Counted from the first letter of the stretch, positions 1 to 9,147 are shown. The stretch: DNA of 64,000 bases from Stagnihabitans sp038231775 (GCA_038231775.1 JBBRKS010000001.1:35194-99193), one strand, 5' to 3'. The notes: generated from the letters alone by a model not told the origin. Made by a program: numbers and translations.

Positions 1-726
1 GCACTGGCGCTGGCCAAATCGGCGCGGCTTTTGCCAGCGGTTGTGGTGGTTGGCGTGCCAGACGGCGCTGCTTTGGCGCTGCGCGAGGGGTTGACGCTGT
101 TGAGCGTGGCAGAGATCGGGCCGGAGCTGGCGCGGCTGTCACCCTTGCACGAGGTGTCGGCGGCCCGGGTGCCCATGGTCGCATCGCAAGCCGGGCGGGT
201 TCATGTCTTTCGCCCTGACGATGGCGGGGAAGAGCATTATGCCATCGAGATCGGCCGCCCCGACCGCAGCAAGCCAGTGCTGGCGCGCCTGCACTCTGCC
301 TGTTTTACCGGAGATGTCCTTGGCAGTCTGAAATGCGACTGCGGCCCGCAGTTGCAGGCTGCGCTGACGCAGATGGGGCAGGAAGGCGCTGGCGTTCTGT
401 TGTACCTGAACCAAGAGGGGCGTGGCATCGGGCTTGCCAACAAGATGCGCGCCTATTCCCTGCAGGATCAAGGCTTTGACACAGTAGAGGCGAACCACCG
501 TCTGGGGTTTGAGGATGACGAGCGTGACTTCCGCATTGGCGCGGATATTCTGCGCCGGATGGGGTTTCGCGCTGTCAGGCTGATGACGAACAACCCGCGC
601 AAGCTGGACATGATGCGGGCTTGCGGCTTTGATGTGACCGAACGGGTGGCGCTGCATGTCGGGCAAACTGCGCAGAACGCCGAGTATCTGGCGACCAAGG
701 CGCACAAATCCGGGCATTTGCCATGA
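1..726 (+). CDS. ribA: GTP cyclohydrolase II (5' end outside window)
   Basis: This enzyme opens the imidazole ring of GTP in the first step of riboflavin synthesis. The reading frame is open from base 1, so the gene starts before the window; the internal TTG at 31 is not taken as the start. The zinc-site region is visible as GDVLGSLKCDCG, with its spaced cysteines around 300-355. The catalytic stretch LNQEGRGIGL and the C-terminal TNNPRKLDMM follow, all classic for RibA. The stop overlaps the next start by 4 bases (ATGA), so translation is probably coupled. The missing N-terminus prevents ruling out a fused or longer family form, but the cyclohydrolase identity is firm. Confidence 0.93.
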   Translation, partial: ALALAKSARLLPAVVVVGVPDGAALALREGLTLLSVAEIGPELARLSPLHEVSAARVPMVASQAGRVHVFRPDDGGEEHYAIEIGRPDRSKPVLARLHSACFTGDVLGSLKCDCGPQLQAALTQMGQEGAGVLLYLNQEGRGIGLANKMRAYSLQDQGFDTVEANHRLGFEDDERDFRIGADILRRMGFRAVRLMTNNPRKLDMMRACGFDVTERVALHVGQTAQNAEYLATKAHKSGHLP

Positions 727-1226
727 AACCTTTGGACATGGTGCTAACCCCCAGCGGGTTGCGGTTTCTGGGCCGCCGCTTTGCCTGCACGACCGGGCGC
801 GGCGGGATCATCAAGGCAAATTGGAAACGAGAGGGCGATGGCGGCACGCCGACCGGAACGCACCGGATCGTCGGCATGTTGTACCGGCCCGACCGGATGG
901 CAAAACCGGCGGACTGGGCGCTGCCAATCGGGCCGCCGGACCTGTGGTCCGATGATGCGCGTGACCCCGACTACAACCTGATGGTCCGTGCGCCGCACAT
1001 ATTTTCGCACGAGGTTCTTCGTCGGGCCGACCGGCAATATGATCTGGTGCTGATCACCGACTGGAACTGGCCGGACGCGGTGCCGGGGCGCGGGTCGGCG
1101 ATTTTCCTGCACCGCTGGCGCAGCCCGGGTGCGCCGACTGCGGGCTGCGTGGCCATGGCAGCCCACGACCTGCTGTGGATCGCACAGCGCCTGCGCCCGC
1201 AAAGTCGGCTGATCATTCCGGGGTGA
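723..1226 (+). CDS. L,D-transpeptidase-like (YkuD fold) protein
   Basis: This 167-residue protein has a YkuD-type catalytic pattern: a histidine in IFLHRW followed about 14 residues later by PTAGCVAM with the presumed nucleophilic cysteine. L,D-transpeptidases crosslink peptidoglycan in the periplasm through such a Cys-His pair. No signal peptide or lipobox is visible at the N-terminus (MKPLDMVLTPSG), which is odd for a periplasmic enzyme. It may be exported another way, start elsewhere, or act on another substrate. The start overlaps the ribA stop by 4 bases, which supports it and indicates co-transcription. The family call is fairly safe; the true substrate is unknown. Confidence 0.8.
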   Translation: MKPLDMVLTPSGLRFLGRRFACTTGRGGIIKANWKREGDGGTPTGTHRIVGMLYRPDRMAKPADWALPIGPPDLWSDDARDPDYNLMVRAPHIFSHEVLRRADRQYDLVLITDWNWPDAVPGRGSAIFLHRWRSPGAPTAGCVAMAAHDLLWIAQRLRPQSRLIIPG

Positions 1227-1287
1227 ATGGGCTTTCCAAAACGCTTTGGGAACCCTAAACTTGGCCGAATCGCGAAGGGCTTTCAGC

Positions 1288-3198
1288 ATGGCAAAATCAG
1301 CGTCCGTGACCGATGACGACGTCTTCGCCTTGCGTCTGGCGCGCAGTGCGCCTGATCTGTGGCCGATGCTGGATTCGGTTTATGGCCGCAATGCCGAATA
1401 TGACCACTTCAAGGAACGTCTGCTGACCGCCTTGCACAAGGGTTGGATCGACCGGCCCGCCGATCTGAAACTGCTGGACCTGAAGCGTGATATGGAACCT
1501 GACTGGTTCCAACGGCCGGACATGGCAGGCTATGTCTTTTACATCGACCGTTTTGCCGGAAATCTGCGCAATGTGCTGACCAGGCTGGATTATGTGGAAG
1601 ACATTGGCATCACCTATGTGCATTTCATGCCCTGCCTGAAACCGCGCCCCGGTGACAGCGACGGTGGTTATTCGGTGATGGACTACCGCGAGATCAACCC
1701 CGACTACGGCTCGATGGCTGACTTTGAAGAGGTTTCAGCCGCCCTGCGCGCCCGGGGAATCTCTGTCTGCATTGATCTGGTGCTGAACCACACCGCCAAG
1801 GAACATGCCTGGGCGGTTGCGGCAGCCAAGGGAGATCGCAAATATCAGGATTACTACCTGATGTTCGACGACGCTACCCAACCGCAGGCCTACGAACAGA
1901 CCTTGGTAGAGGTGTTTCCCAACACCGCGCCCGGCAATTTCACCCACTATCCCCCGTTCGGCAAATGGGTCTGGACCACCTTCAACGAACACCAGTGGGA
2001 CTTGAACTGGGCCAACCCGGACGTGTTTTTAGAGATCACAGAGGTGATGCTGTACCTTGCCAACCGTGGCGTCGAAGTGCTGCGGTTGGACGCGGTGGCC
2101 TTTATGTGGAAGCGGCTTGGCACCCGATGTCAGTCCGAACCAGAGGTTCACATGCTGCTGCAGGCCCTGCGCGCCTGTTGCCGCATTGCCTGCCCGGCTG
2201 TGATTCATCTTGAGGAAGCCATCGTCGCACCTGCCGAAATGCTGCCCTATCTTGGGCGCGGGCGGCATGACGGGCGTGAGGGCAATCTTGCCTATCACAA
2301 CAGCCTGATGGTGCAGTTCTGGGGCGCGCTTGCCACACGCGATGCCCGGCTGATGCGGCATGTGCTGGGCACCCACTTTCCCGAACGGCTGACAAATGCG
2401 ACCTATGCCACCTATATCCGCTGCCATGACGACATCGGCTGGGCAATCACGGACGAGGATGCCGCAGCCTTGCAGATGACCGGGCACGGCCACCGCAGCT
2501 TTCTGTCCAATTTTTATGAGGGCAGCTTTCCCGGCTCGTTTGCCAAGGCAGAGTTGTTTCAGGTCAATCCGCAGACCGGCGACAAGCGCATCTCTGGCAG
2601 CTTCGCCTCACTCGCCGGGTTGGAGCGCGCCTATGGAGATTTGGACCTGACAGCGCTGGCCGTGCAGCGGATCTTGCTGGGCCATGCGTTGATCGCATCG
2701 TTTGGCGGCATCCCGCTGATCTATATGGGCGACGAGTTGGCCATGCTGAACGACTACGGCTATCACGATGTGCCCGAACACGCGCATGACAGCCGCTGGG
2801 TGCACAGGCCGATGATGGATTGGACTTTGGCCGGGATGCGGCATTCGGACGATGGCCCGGCGGGGCAGGTCTTTCGCGGCACCAAGCACATCCTGGCGCG
2901 GCGCAAAGTGACGGAGGCAGTCCATGCGGGCCATCCGTTGCAGATCGTCGATCTGCGGCAAGACAAGGCAGGGCCGACGCCAGCGGCGCAAAACGGCCTG
3001 TTCGCCTTTGTGCGAAAGGCCCCGACCGGGGCGATGCTGGGTTTGTTCAACATGACCGAAGACTGGCTGCACCTGCCCGAACACACCGCACGCAGTCATG
3101 GTGTGACGCGGATGCATGATGCGCTGTCAGATCACGCGGTGACCACTCATGACGGTGCCATCGCCCTGCCGCCCTATGCGCGGGTGTGGCTGACCTGA
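1288..3198 (+). CDS. Amylosucrase-type GH13 glycoside hydrolase
   Basis: This 636-residue GH13 enzyme aligns along its length with the amylosucrase family, which makes alpha-1,4-glucan from sucrose; hydrolytic relatives (sucrose hydrolases) also exist. The predicted nucleophile Asp268 lies in VLRLDAVAF and the predicted acid/base Glu310 in HLEEAI. They are 42 residues apart, the spacing known for Neisseria amylosucrase. His-Asp-Asp of CHDDIGW near 380 is the third conserved site. ATG 1288 is chosen because GAAGG sits 9 bases upstream; a TTG at 1246 is in frame but lacks support. There is no signal peptide, so it is probably cytoplasmic. No sucrose transporter or glycogen gene is adjacent. Confidence 0.85.
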   Translation: MAKSASVTDDDVFALRLARSAPDLWPMLDSVYGRNAEYDHFKERLLTALHKGWIDRPADLKLLDLKRDMEPDWFQRPDMAGYVFYIDRFAGNLRNVLTRLDYVEDIGITYVHFMPCLKPRPGDSDGGYSVMDYREINPDYGSMADFEEVSAALRARGISVCIDLVLNHTAKEHAWAVAAAKGDRKYQDYYLMFDDATQPQAYEQTLVEVFPNTAPGNFTHYPPFGKWVWTTFNEHQWDLNWANPDVFLEITEVMLYLANRGVEVLRLDAVAFMWKRLGTRCQSEPEVHMLLQALRACCRIACPAVIHLEEAIVAPAEMLPYLGRGRHDGREGNLAYHNSLMVQFWGALATRDARLMRHVLGTHFPERLTNATYATYIRCHDDIGWAITDEDAAALQMTGHGHRSFLSNFYEGSFPGSFAKAELFQVNPQTGDKRISGSFASLAGLERAYGDLDLTALAVQRILLGHALIASFGGIPLIYMGDELAMLNDYGYHDVPEHAHDSRWVHRPMMDWTLAGMRHSDDGPAGQVFRGTKHILARRKVTEAVHAGHPLQIVDLRQDKAGPTPAAQNGLFAFVRKAPTGAMLGLFNMTEDWLHLPEHTARSHGVTRMHDALSDHAVTTHDGAIALPPYARVWLT

Positions 3199-3215
3199 GG
3201 TAGCCGGGTTCGCTG

Positions 3216-3228
3216 TTTTCCTGCGAAA
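3216..3228. repeat. Single inverted repeat related to the 16.8-kb palindromes
   Basis: TTTTC-CTG-CGAAAA forms a small inverted repeat between the convergent stop ends of the amylosucrase and YggS genes. It differs from the core of the five palindromes at 16847-17009 by one inserted C. It could be a shared intergenic element or a weak bidirectional terminator. The relation is inferred from a short match. Confidence 0.35.
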
Positions 3229-3246
3229 ATAGAGTGTTGGCAGGGT

Positions 3247-3900
3247 TTACGCGTACTGCCGCGCGCCAAAAATCGCGGAACCGACGCGGATATGCGTCGC
3301 GCCCAGCGCCACGGCCCGTTCAAAATCGCTGCTCATGCCCATCGACAGCCCTGTCAGACCGTTGCGGGCGGCCATTTCTGCCAGCATCCGGAAATGCGGG
3401 CTTGGGTCGGCTCCCTCTGGGGGAATGCACATCAGGCCCTGAGGGCGCAGGTCCATAGCACGGCACTGGGACACGAAAGCGTCCAGCGCTTCGGGCAGGA
3501 TACCGGCCTTCTGAACCTCTGCCCCGGTGTTGACCTGCACGAACAAGTCAGGGCACTTGCCACGCGCCTGCGCCAGTTTTGCCAGCTTTTCGGCAAGGCT
3601 CAGGCGGTCAAGCGTGTGGATCGCGGCAAAAAGCTCTACCGCTTGCTTGGCCTTGTTGGACTGCAGCGGGCCTATCATGTGAACTTGCGCTTCGGGATAG
3701 GCTGTCCAAAAGCCGGGCCACTTGGACGCCGCCTCTTGCACGTAGTTTTCACCGAAAATCCGATGACCTTGCGCCAGAACTGCCAGAACGCGGTCGTCAG
3801 GCTGCACCTTGGAGACCGCGATTAGCGTCGCAGAATCCGGGGCACGACCGGCGGCTGTCAGTGCGGTGGTCAGACGGTCGCGGATTTCGGGCAGGGACAT
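3247..3900 (-). CDS. YggS-family PLP homeostasis protein
   Basis: This 217-residue protein belongs to the YggS/PROSC family, single-domain alanine-racemase-like barrels that bind pyridoxal phosphate and buffer cellular B6. The PLP lysine is Lys31 in LIAVSKVQ. Other family marks are FGENYVQEA, HMIGPLQSNKAK, QVNTGAEVQKAG and the phosphate-binding end LSMGMSSDFE...RVGSAIFG. The start at 3900 (MSLPEIRD) fits the family length; an upstream in-frame extension of 37 residues is not family-like. It stands alone, convergent with the amylosucrase gene and upstream of the porin terminator. Confidence 0.92.
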   Translation of the reverse strand: MSLPEIRDRLTTALTAAGRAPDSATLIAVSKVQPDDRVLAVLAQGHRIFGENYVQEAASKWPGFWTAYPEAQVHMIGPLQSNKAKQAVELFAAIHTLDRLSLAEKLAKLAQARGKCPDLFVQVNTGAEVQKAGILPEALDAFVSQCRAMDLRPQGLMCIPPEGADPSPHFRMLAEMAARNGLTGLSMGMSSDFERAVALGATHIRVGSAIFGARQYA

Positions 3901-4001
3901 GCGGATGCCTTGGGCTGATCGCGGCACAAAACCACGGCGCGGCGGAAAAGAAAAGCGGTGGACGCCAGAGCGAAGTTGAAACGAGCGGCCTGAAAAGGAA
4001 A

Positions 4002-4022
4002 GAGCGGGCACAGGGCCCGCTC
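4002..4022 (-). terminator. Rho-independent terminator of the porin gene
   Basis: GAGCGGGC and GCCCGCTC form a perfect 8-bp stem with a 5-nt loop. On the minus strand a pyrimidine/T-rich tail (TTTCCTTTT) follows. It lies 26 bases past the porin stop. A second weak hairpin, TAATCC-GTAA-GGATTA, overlaps the stop itself at 4035-4050. Confidence 0.75.
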
Positions 4023-4047
4023 CTCCAGTCTTGATAATCCGTAAGGA

Positions 4048-4980
4048 TTAGAACGAGAACTTCACGCCCAGAGCGAAGAAGTCAGAGCTGCTGCTGTAGC
4101 CGGTGTGGTAGCCGCCCGAGAGGGTAGCGCCGCCCAGATCGTAGTCAGCGCCGATACCGAACGCCGTTTTAGCACCAGAGATCGAGGTGTCAGCGACATA
4201 AGCACGGGCAGTGATCGCGCCGAACTTGTAGTTGCCGTACAGAGTCACGTGGGTGCCGTTGTCGCCGCCGAAAGCCGCAGTGATGTCGCCGTCATCGAAG
4301 TATTGCAGACCGACAGTGCCAACGTCGCTGAACTTGTAAGCAACACCAACATAGGACACGTTGTTGTCTTTGATGCCCGAGCCGTTCTGGGCGTAGGCAG
4401 CCGACACTTGGAATGCGCCGAAGGTGTAGTCGCCCGAAATCCCAAGCTCGTTGTCCAACCCGCTAGCGGTCTGGTCATGCGTCACGTAGGAAATGGCAGC
4501 GTTCAAGGCGCCAACGTTGTAGAACACCGCGATACCTTCACGGTTCACGTCCGCAGCGCTGTACGGGCCGGACGAGAAGCTGTCATAGGTACCCAGCGGG
4601 TCGCCAGCGCTGTCACCGATGAAGTCCAGTTCCGAGTCGTACATCAGAGCGGCGGAGTCATAAGCGGTGTTGACGTTGCCAACTTCCAGCTTGAGACCAT
4701 TGTACTTGACGTAGAGGTCGGCAGCGCTGAGCGTCGCACCGGTCGAGCCTTGCGTGCTTTGCATACGGATACGGCCACCGAAGGTCGCACCGGAGTCGAC
4801 GGTCACGGATGCGTCGAAGTTGAAACGCAGACGGGTGTTCAGCGTGGTCTTGGATTCGCCTACACCAACGTTGTTGTTGTAGACCAGACCAAAACGGCCC
4901 GAACCCGACAAGGTCACGTCAGCGGCTGCGACGCCAGCGGTCATCGCAAGTACGGTAGAAGCGAGAAGCAGATTTTTCAT
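4048..4980 (-). CDS. Outer-membrane porin (Rhodobacter type)
   Basis: This 310-residue precursor starts with a clear signal peptide (MKNLLLASTVLAMTAGVAAA) cleaved before DVTLSGSG. The mature part is rich in alternating beta-strands with Gly/Tyr/Asn and ends in the aromatic FALGVKFSF, with terminal Phe as expected for BAM-inserted porins. The start at 4980 is set by the signal peptide and by GAGGGAA just upstream; the 43 in-frame residues before it are not plausible. It is monocistronic, with its own terminator. AT-content and codon use look like a highly expressed gene. The substrate range cannot be inferred; general diffusion of small hydrophilic solutes is usual. Confidence 0.92.
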   Translation of the reverse strand: MKNLLLASTVLAMTAGVAAADVTLSGSGRFGLVYNNNVGVGESKTTLNTRLRFNFDASVTVDSGATFGGRIRMQSTQGSTGATLSAADLYVKYNGLKLEVGNVNTAYDSAALMYDSELDFIGDSAGDPLGTYDSFSSGPYSAADVNREGIAVFYNVGALNAAISYVTHDQTASGLDNELGISGDYTFGAFQVSAAYAQNGSGIKDNNVSYVGVAYKFSDVGTVGLQYFDDGDITAAFGGDNGTHVTLYGNYKFGAITARAYVADTSISGAKTAFGIGADYDLGGATLSGGYHTGYSSSSDFFALGVKFSF

Positions 4981-5422
4981 AGTTTCCCTCGTTGTCTCTA
5001 TCAGGGTTGCCCAACGCAAACAGGTCCGTGCTGGGTATGGCCCTATTTCGTCCTTCAAGAGGCTGATTGCAACGCGAAGCGCCGCAGGCACCGGGAAAGG
5101 CGGGGGCATTGGTGCAGGTTTGCCACAGTTCCGCCACGGTGCCGCCTTGCATGGGCCCGCTGGTAGCCGTTAGCGGCGGTCACGGGATCGAAAGGCGAAC
5201 CCGGTTGCCCCGCTTGCTGGCAATAGTCCTGCCAAACGGGTGCGGTGGCCGCGGCGATTCCCTGTCTCCATCTCTATCACAGACACCTGGGCCAAAGCGA
5301 AATGCCGCCCATCCGGCCCTTGCGATTCGGACCAGAGTTAGGCCACGCGCCTGCAGCCGCTGGAAAAGCCTTGGCAGCCCTGCGCCACTGTACTAGACAC
5401 AAACTTGAAATCGGGGGTTCGG
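4981..5422. other. Intergenic region between porin and DUF3576 gene
   Basis: This stretch of about 440 bases lies between two divergently read genes and must hold the porin promoter and leader. I see the porin ribosome-binding site (GAGGGAA on the minus strand) but no convincing -35/-10 pair and no coding region with family features. Confidence 0.5.
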
Positions 5423-5923
5423 ATGTTGCGTCACCGCCATATTGCTGTCGTTTCGGCGCTTGTACTGGTCGGCATGCTTTCGGCATGCGGCAGTGGCGGG
5501 CTGTTCGGCCCCAAGGCCGCTGCAACCCCGCAAACAGCTGCATTCGACCCGGGCGGCCGCAGTTCTGACAAACGTGGCGGCTCGATCTGGGACCTGTTCA
5601 AACAGAACCAGGACCCGAATGTCACGGTCAAGGTGAACAAGTACATCTGGCTCGCCTCACTCGATGTGCTGAACTTTCTGCCGGTGCAGTCGGTTGATCC
5701 CTTCACGGGCGTGATCATCACGGGCTACGGCACGCCGCCGGGCGGTGGTCGCAGCTACCGGGCCACGATCTATGTGCAGGACCCGGCGTTGGACGCGCGG
5801 TCATTGAAGCTGTCGTTGCAGGGGGCCAATGGGTCATCGGTCGCGCCAGAGACGGTTTCGGCGGTGGAAGATGCCATCCTGAACCGGGCCCGCCAGCTGC
5901 GCATCGCCGACTCGCATCTTTAA
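5423..5923 (+). CDS. DUF3576 lipoprotein
   Basis: This 166-residue protein has a lipoprotein signal: a basic N-terminus, a hydrophobic core (VVSALVLVGML) and the lipobox LSAC. The rest contains SIWDLFKQNQDPN, YIWLASLDVLNFLP and DPFTGVIITGYG, a pattern I recognise as DUF3576, an alphaproteobacterial envelope family without a known function. ATG 5423 is preferred over an in-frame TTG at 5405 because it gives a normal signal peptide. It sits just before leuS on the same strand, with about 100 bases between containing a CCGGCC/GGCCGG hairpin at 5944-5960. Such genes usually neighbour leuS and lptE in this family. Confidence 0.85.
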   Translation: MLRHRHIAVVSALVLVGMLSACGSGGLFGPKAAATPQTAAFDPGGRSSDKRGGSIWDLFKQNQDPNVTVKVNKYIWLASLDVLNFLPVQSVDPFTGVIITGYGTPPGGGRSYRATIYVQDPALDARSLKLSLQGANGSSVAPETVSAVEDAILNRARQLRIADSHL

Positions 5924-6026
5924 GCTGCGGTTTGCGCGCAAGCCCGGCCCCTTTGGCCGGATGGCGGCGTAGGTCCGGCCTTCAAGATACAATTCAAAAG
6001 ACACAATTCAAATCCGTGGGCTGAAG

Positions 6027-8675
6027 ATGTCGCGCTACGAACCCTCTGTGATCGAACCGAAATGGCAGCAGGACTGGGACGACGCCCGTGTGTTTGAGGC
6101 ACGACGCGATCCGGCCAAGCCAAAGTATTATGTGCTGGAAATGTTCCCCTATCCGTCGGGCCGCATCCATATGGGCCACGTGCGCAACTATACGATGGGC
6201 GATGTGGTGGCGCGCACCAAGGCCGCGCAGGGCTATTCGGTGCTGCATCCGATGGGCTGGGACGCGTTCGGCATGCCGGCCGAAAATGCCGCGATGGAGC
6301 GGGGCGGCCACCCCAAGGACTGGACCTATTCCAACATCGCCGACATGCGCGCCCAAATGAAGCCGCTGGGCCTGTCGATTGACTGGAGCCGCGAATTCGC
6401 CACATGTGATCCGGAATATTACGGCCAGCAGCAGTCTATGTTCATCGACATGATGGCCGCAGGTCTGGTCTACCGCAAAGCCGCCGTCGTGAACTGGGAC
6501 CCGGTCGATATGACGGTTCTGGCCAACGAACAGGTGATCGACGGGCGCGGTTGGCGGTCGAACGCTTTGGTCGAACGGCGTGAGTTGACCCAGTGGTTCT
6601 TCAAGATCAGCGATTATTCGGCTGAACTTTTGTCGGCTTTGGACGGGTTGAAGGACTGGCCCGAAAAAGTCCGCCTGATGCAGGCCAACTGGATCGGAAA
6701 AAGCCGGGGAATCGAGGTTCCATTTGCTCTGACCGCCCCGACACACGGGCTGACCGAGTTGGTTTGCTATTCCACCCGCCCGGATACCTTGCGCGGTGCG
6801 ACCTTTCTTGCGATTGCCGCCGACCATCCGCTGGCCAAAGCGCTGTCCGCCGCCGACCCTGCCGTCGATGCGTTCTGTGGCGAATGCCGCCGCCTTGGCA
6901 CCTCGGAGGAAGCGGTTGAGACGGCTGAAAAGCTGGGGCTGGACACGGGCCTGTCGGTGCGCCACCCGATCTATCCGGATCAGACCGTGCCAGTCTGGAT
7001 CGGCAACTTTGTCTTGATGGAGTATGGCACCGGTGCGATCTATGGCTGCCCGGCCCATGACCAGCGCGACCTTGATTTCGCCCGCAAATATGATCTGGAC
7101 GTGGTCAACGCCTTCACCATGCCGGGCGACGCCAATAAGATCGGCGATGACGCTTTGGTTCCGGCCAAGGATGTGACGGTGGACTATGACAGCCATTTCA
7201 CAGGCCTGACGCTTGCGACGGGTTATGACGCCATCGAAGCCTCGATTGACTGGATGGAAGCGCGCGGCCTTGGCACCGGGCAAATCCGCTACCGCCTGCG
7301 CGACTGGGGCATTTCGCGCCAACGCTATTGGGGCTGCCCTATTCCGGTCGTGCATTGCGCCGCCTGTGGCGTTGTACCGGAACGCAAAGAGAATCTGCCG
7401 ATTGAACTGCCCTATGATGTCAGCTTTGACAAACCTGGCAACCCGTTGGACCGTCACCCGACATGGCGCGACGTGGCTTGCCCGACCTGTGGCGCTGCGG
7501 CCCGGCGCGAGACCGACACGATGGACACCTTTGTAGATTCGTCGTGGTACTACGCCCGCTTCACCGCGCCCCACGCCACGACGCCTACGGTGGCCGAGGA
7601 TGCCGACTACTGGATGAACGTTGACCAGTATATCGGCGGGATTGAACATGCGATCTTGCACCTTCTGTACTCTCGGTTCTTCGCCCGGGCGATGCACAAG
7701 ACCTGCCATTTGCCCCTGAAAGCGATAGAGCCGTTCAACGCCTTGTTCACCCAAGGCATGGTGACGCATGAGATTTACAAGACCACCGATGCCAATGGGC
7801 GCCCGGTTTACCATCTGCCCGAAGACGTGAGGAAATTCGCGATCAACGGCAACGTGGTGACTGTGCCGAAAAGCCGCCTTGCCGATATCGGCGTTGATCC
7901 CGACGATCCAGAGGTGTCGCAAGAGGTTCTGGATGCGATCACGCTGGTCTCTGACCTTCAGGTCGAAGTCATCCCCTCGGCCAAGATGTCCAAATCCAAA
8001 AAGAACGTCGTCGACCCGATGAACATCATCGCGGCGTTCGGCGCGGATACCGCACGCTGGTTTGTCATGTCCGACTCACCCCCCGAACGCGATGTGGAAT
8101 GGACAGCCTCGGGAGCCGAGGCGACCTTCAAGCATCTCTCGCGCGTCTGGGCGCTGTGCAGCCGAATCGGTGAGATGCCGTTGGATCACAAGGGCGAAGG
8201 CGACGACGACCTGTTGCGCGCAATGCACCGTGCAATTGCCGAGGTAACGGCGGGCATCGAAGGGTTCGCGTTCAACAAGGCCATCGCCAAGCTGTACGAA
8301 TTCACCAATGCCATCGCCCGCGCCTCGGCCTCAACCGTTGTCCTGAAGCAGACGTTGCGCACGCTGGCCCAACTGATGTCACCGATGACGCCGCATATCG
8401 CGGAATCGATCTGGAAAGCGCAAGGCGGCGCTGGCCTTTGCGCCCAGGCCCCGTGGCCCAAGGCCGATCCGGCCATGCTGGTTGACGACACCGTCACGCT
8501 GCCCATCCAGATCAACGGCAAACGGCGGGCGGAAATCAGCGTGCCCAAGGACATGCCCGCAGCGCAGGTTGAAAAACTTGCCTTGCAGAACGAGGATGTC
8601 ATTCGCTTCCTTGCCGGTCAGCCGGTGAAAAAGCTGATCGTGGTTCCGGGGCGTATCATCAATGTCGTGGTCTAG
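6027..8675 (+). CDS. leuS: Leucyl-tRNA synthetase
   Basis: This 882-residue class I aminoacyl-tRNA synthetase charges tRNA-Leu. The HIGH motif is HMGH at residues 48-51 within PYPSGRIHMGH, and KMSKS is at about 653-657. The editing (CP1) domain is present with TRPDTLRGATF and GTGAIYGCPAHDQRD. A zinc-finger-like CAACG...CPTCG pair lies near residues 450-490. Length and architecture are normal for a bacterial LeuS. An antisense frame of more than 600 codons lies opposite but is a GC-driven shadow. The 3' end overlaps lptE by 14 bases, so the two are translated from one message. Confidence 0.97.
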   Translation: MSRYEPSVIEPKWQQDWDDARVFEARRDPAKPKYYVLEMFPYPSGRIHMGHVRNYTMGDVVARTKAAQGYSVLHPMGWDAFGMPAENAAMERGGHPKDWTYSNIADMRAQMKPLGLSIDWSREFATCDPEYYGQQQSMFIDMMAAGLVYRKAAVVNWDPVDMTVLANEQVIDGRGWRSNALVERRELTQWFFKISDYSAELLSALDGLKDWPEKVRLMQANWIGKSRGIEVPFALTAPTHGLTELVCYSTRPDTLRGATFLAIAADHPLAKALSAADPAVDAFCGECRRLGTSEEAVETAEKLGLDTGLSVRHPIYPDQTVPVWIGNFVLMEYGTGAIYGCPAHDQRDLDFARKYDLDVVNAFTMPGDANKIGDDALVPAKDVTVDYDSHFTGLTLATGYDAIEASIDWMEARGLGTGQIRYRLRDWGISRQRYWGCPIPVVHCAACGVVPERKENLPIELPYDVSFDKPGNPLDRHPTWRDVACPTCGAAARRETDTMDTFVDSSWYYARFTAPHATTPTVAEDADYWMNVDQYIGGIEHAILHLLYSRFFARAMHKTCHLPLKAIEPFNALFTQGMVTHEIYKTTDANGRPVYHLPEDVRKFAINGNVVTVPKSRLADIGVDPDDPEVSQEVLDAITLVSDLQVEVIPSAKMSKSKKNVVDPMNIIAAFGADTARWFVMSDSPPERDVEWTASGAEATFKHLSRVWALCSRIGEMPLDHKGEGDDDLLRAMHRAIAEVTAGIEGFAFNKAIAKLYEFTNAIARASASTVVLKQTLRTLAQLMSPMTPHIAESIWKAQGGAGLCAQAPWPKADPAMLVDDTVTLPIQINGKRRAEISVPKDMPAAQVEKLALQNEDVIRFLAGQPVKKLIVVPGRIINVVV

Positions 8676-9147
8676 ACGCGCAATCCTGCTGATGCCTTTC
8701 GCGCTGGCCGCCTGTGGCTTTACGCCTGCGTTCGGCACCAAGGGGCCTGCGGAAAAGCTGCTGGGCACCGTGCGCACCGCTGACCCGACCGACAAGAACA
8801 GCTTTGATTTTGTTCAACATATGGACGAACGGCTGGGCCGCCCGACCAATCCGCTGTACGATTTGGCCTATACCATCACGACGACTCCGGTCGGGGTTGG
8901 CATCACGCCGGACAACGCCACCACGCGGTATAACCTGACCGGCGGCATCGACTGGACCCTGACGCGGCGTGCCGATCAGACGCGCATGACGGGCGGCCAT
9001 ATCGACAGCTTTACCTCGTATTCCGCCACCGGATCGACGGTTGCGGGTCTTACGGCAGAAAGTGACGCCAGCCTGCGCCTGATGCGGTTGCTGGCGGATG
9101 CGGTGGTGATGCGGCTGGTCGCAGCCTCGGCCAGCTTTCCGGCATGA
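8662..9147 (+). CDS. lptE: LPS-assembly lipoprotein LptE
   Basis: This 161-residue lipoprotein has the lipobox LAAC, with Cys18 followed by GFTPAFG, the typical LptE opening. LptE plugs the LptD barrel that inserts lipopolysaccharide into the outer leaflet. The sequence itself is poorly conserved, so the call also rests on position between leuS and holA, the usual alphaproteobacterial order. The start lies inside the leuS end (14-base overlap) and its stop overlaps holA by 4 bases (ATGA). This tight packing argues for a leuS-lptE-holA operon. Confidence 0.85.
   Translation: MSWSRRAILLMPFALAACGFTPAFGTKGPAEKLLGTVRTADPTDKNSFDFVQHMDERLGRPTNPLYDLAYTITTTPVGVGITPDNATTRYNLTGGIDWTLTRRADQTRMTGGHIDSFTSYSATGSTVAGLTAESDASLRLMRLLADAVVMRLVAASASFPA

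Noticed and set aside
1246..1287. Upstream TTG start for the amylosucrase gene
   Set aside because: It has no ribosome-binding site, while ATG 1288 has GAAGG at the right distance and gives the family length.
4105..5166. Long antisense frame opposite the porin gene
   Set aside because: The porin has a signal peptide, ribosome-binding site and terminator on the other strand.
5994..7922. Antisense open frame of about 640 codons opposite leuS
   Set aside because: It is a shadow of GC-rich coding bias; the leuS motifs fix the true strand.
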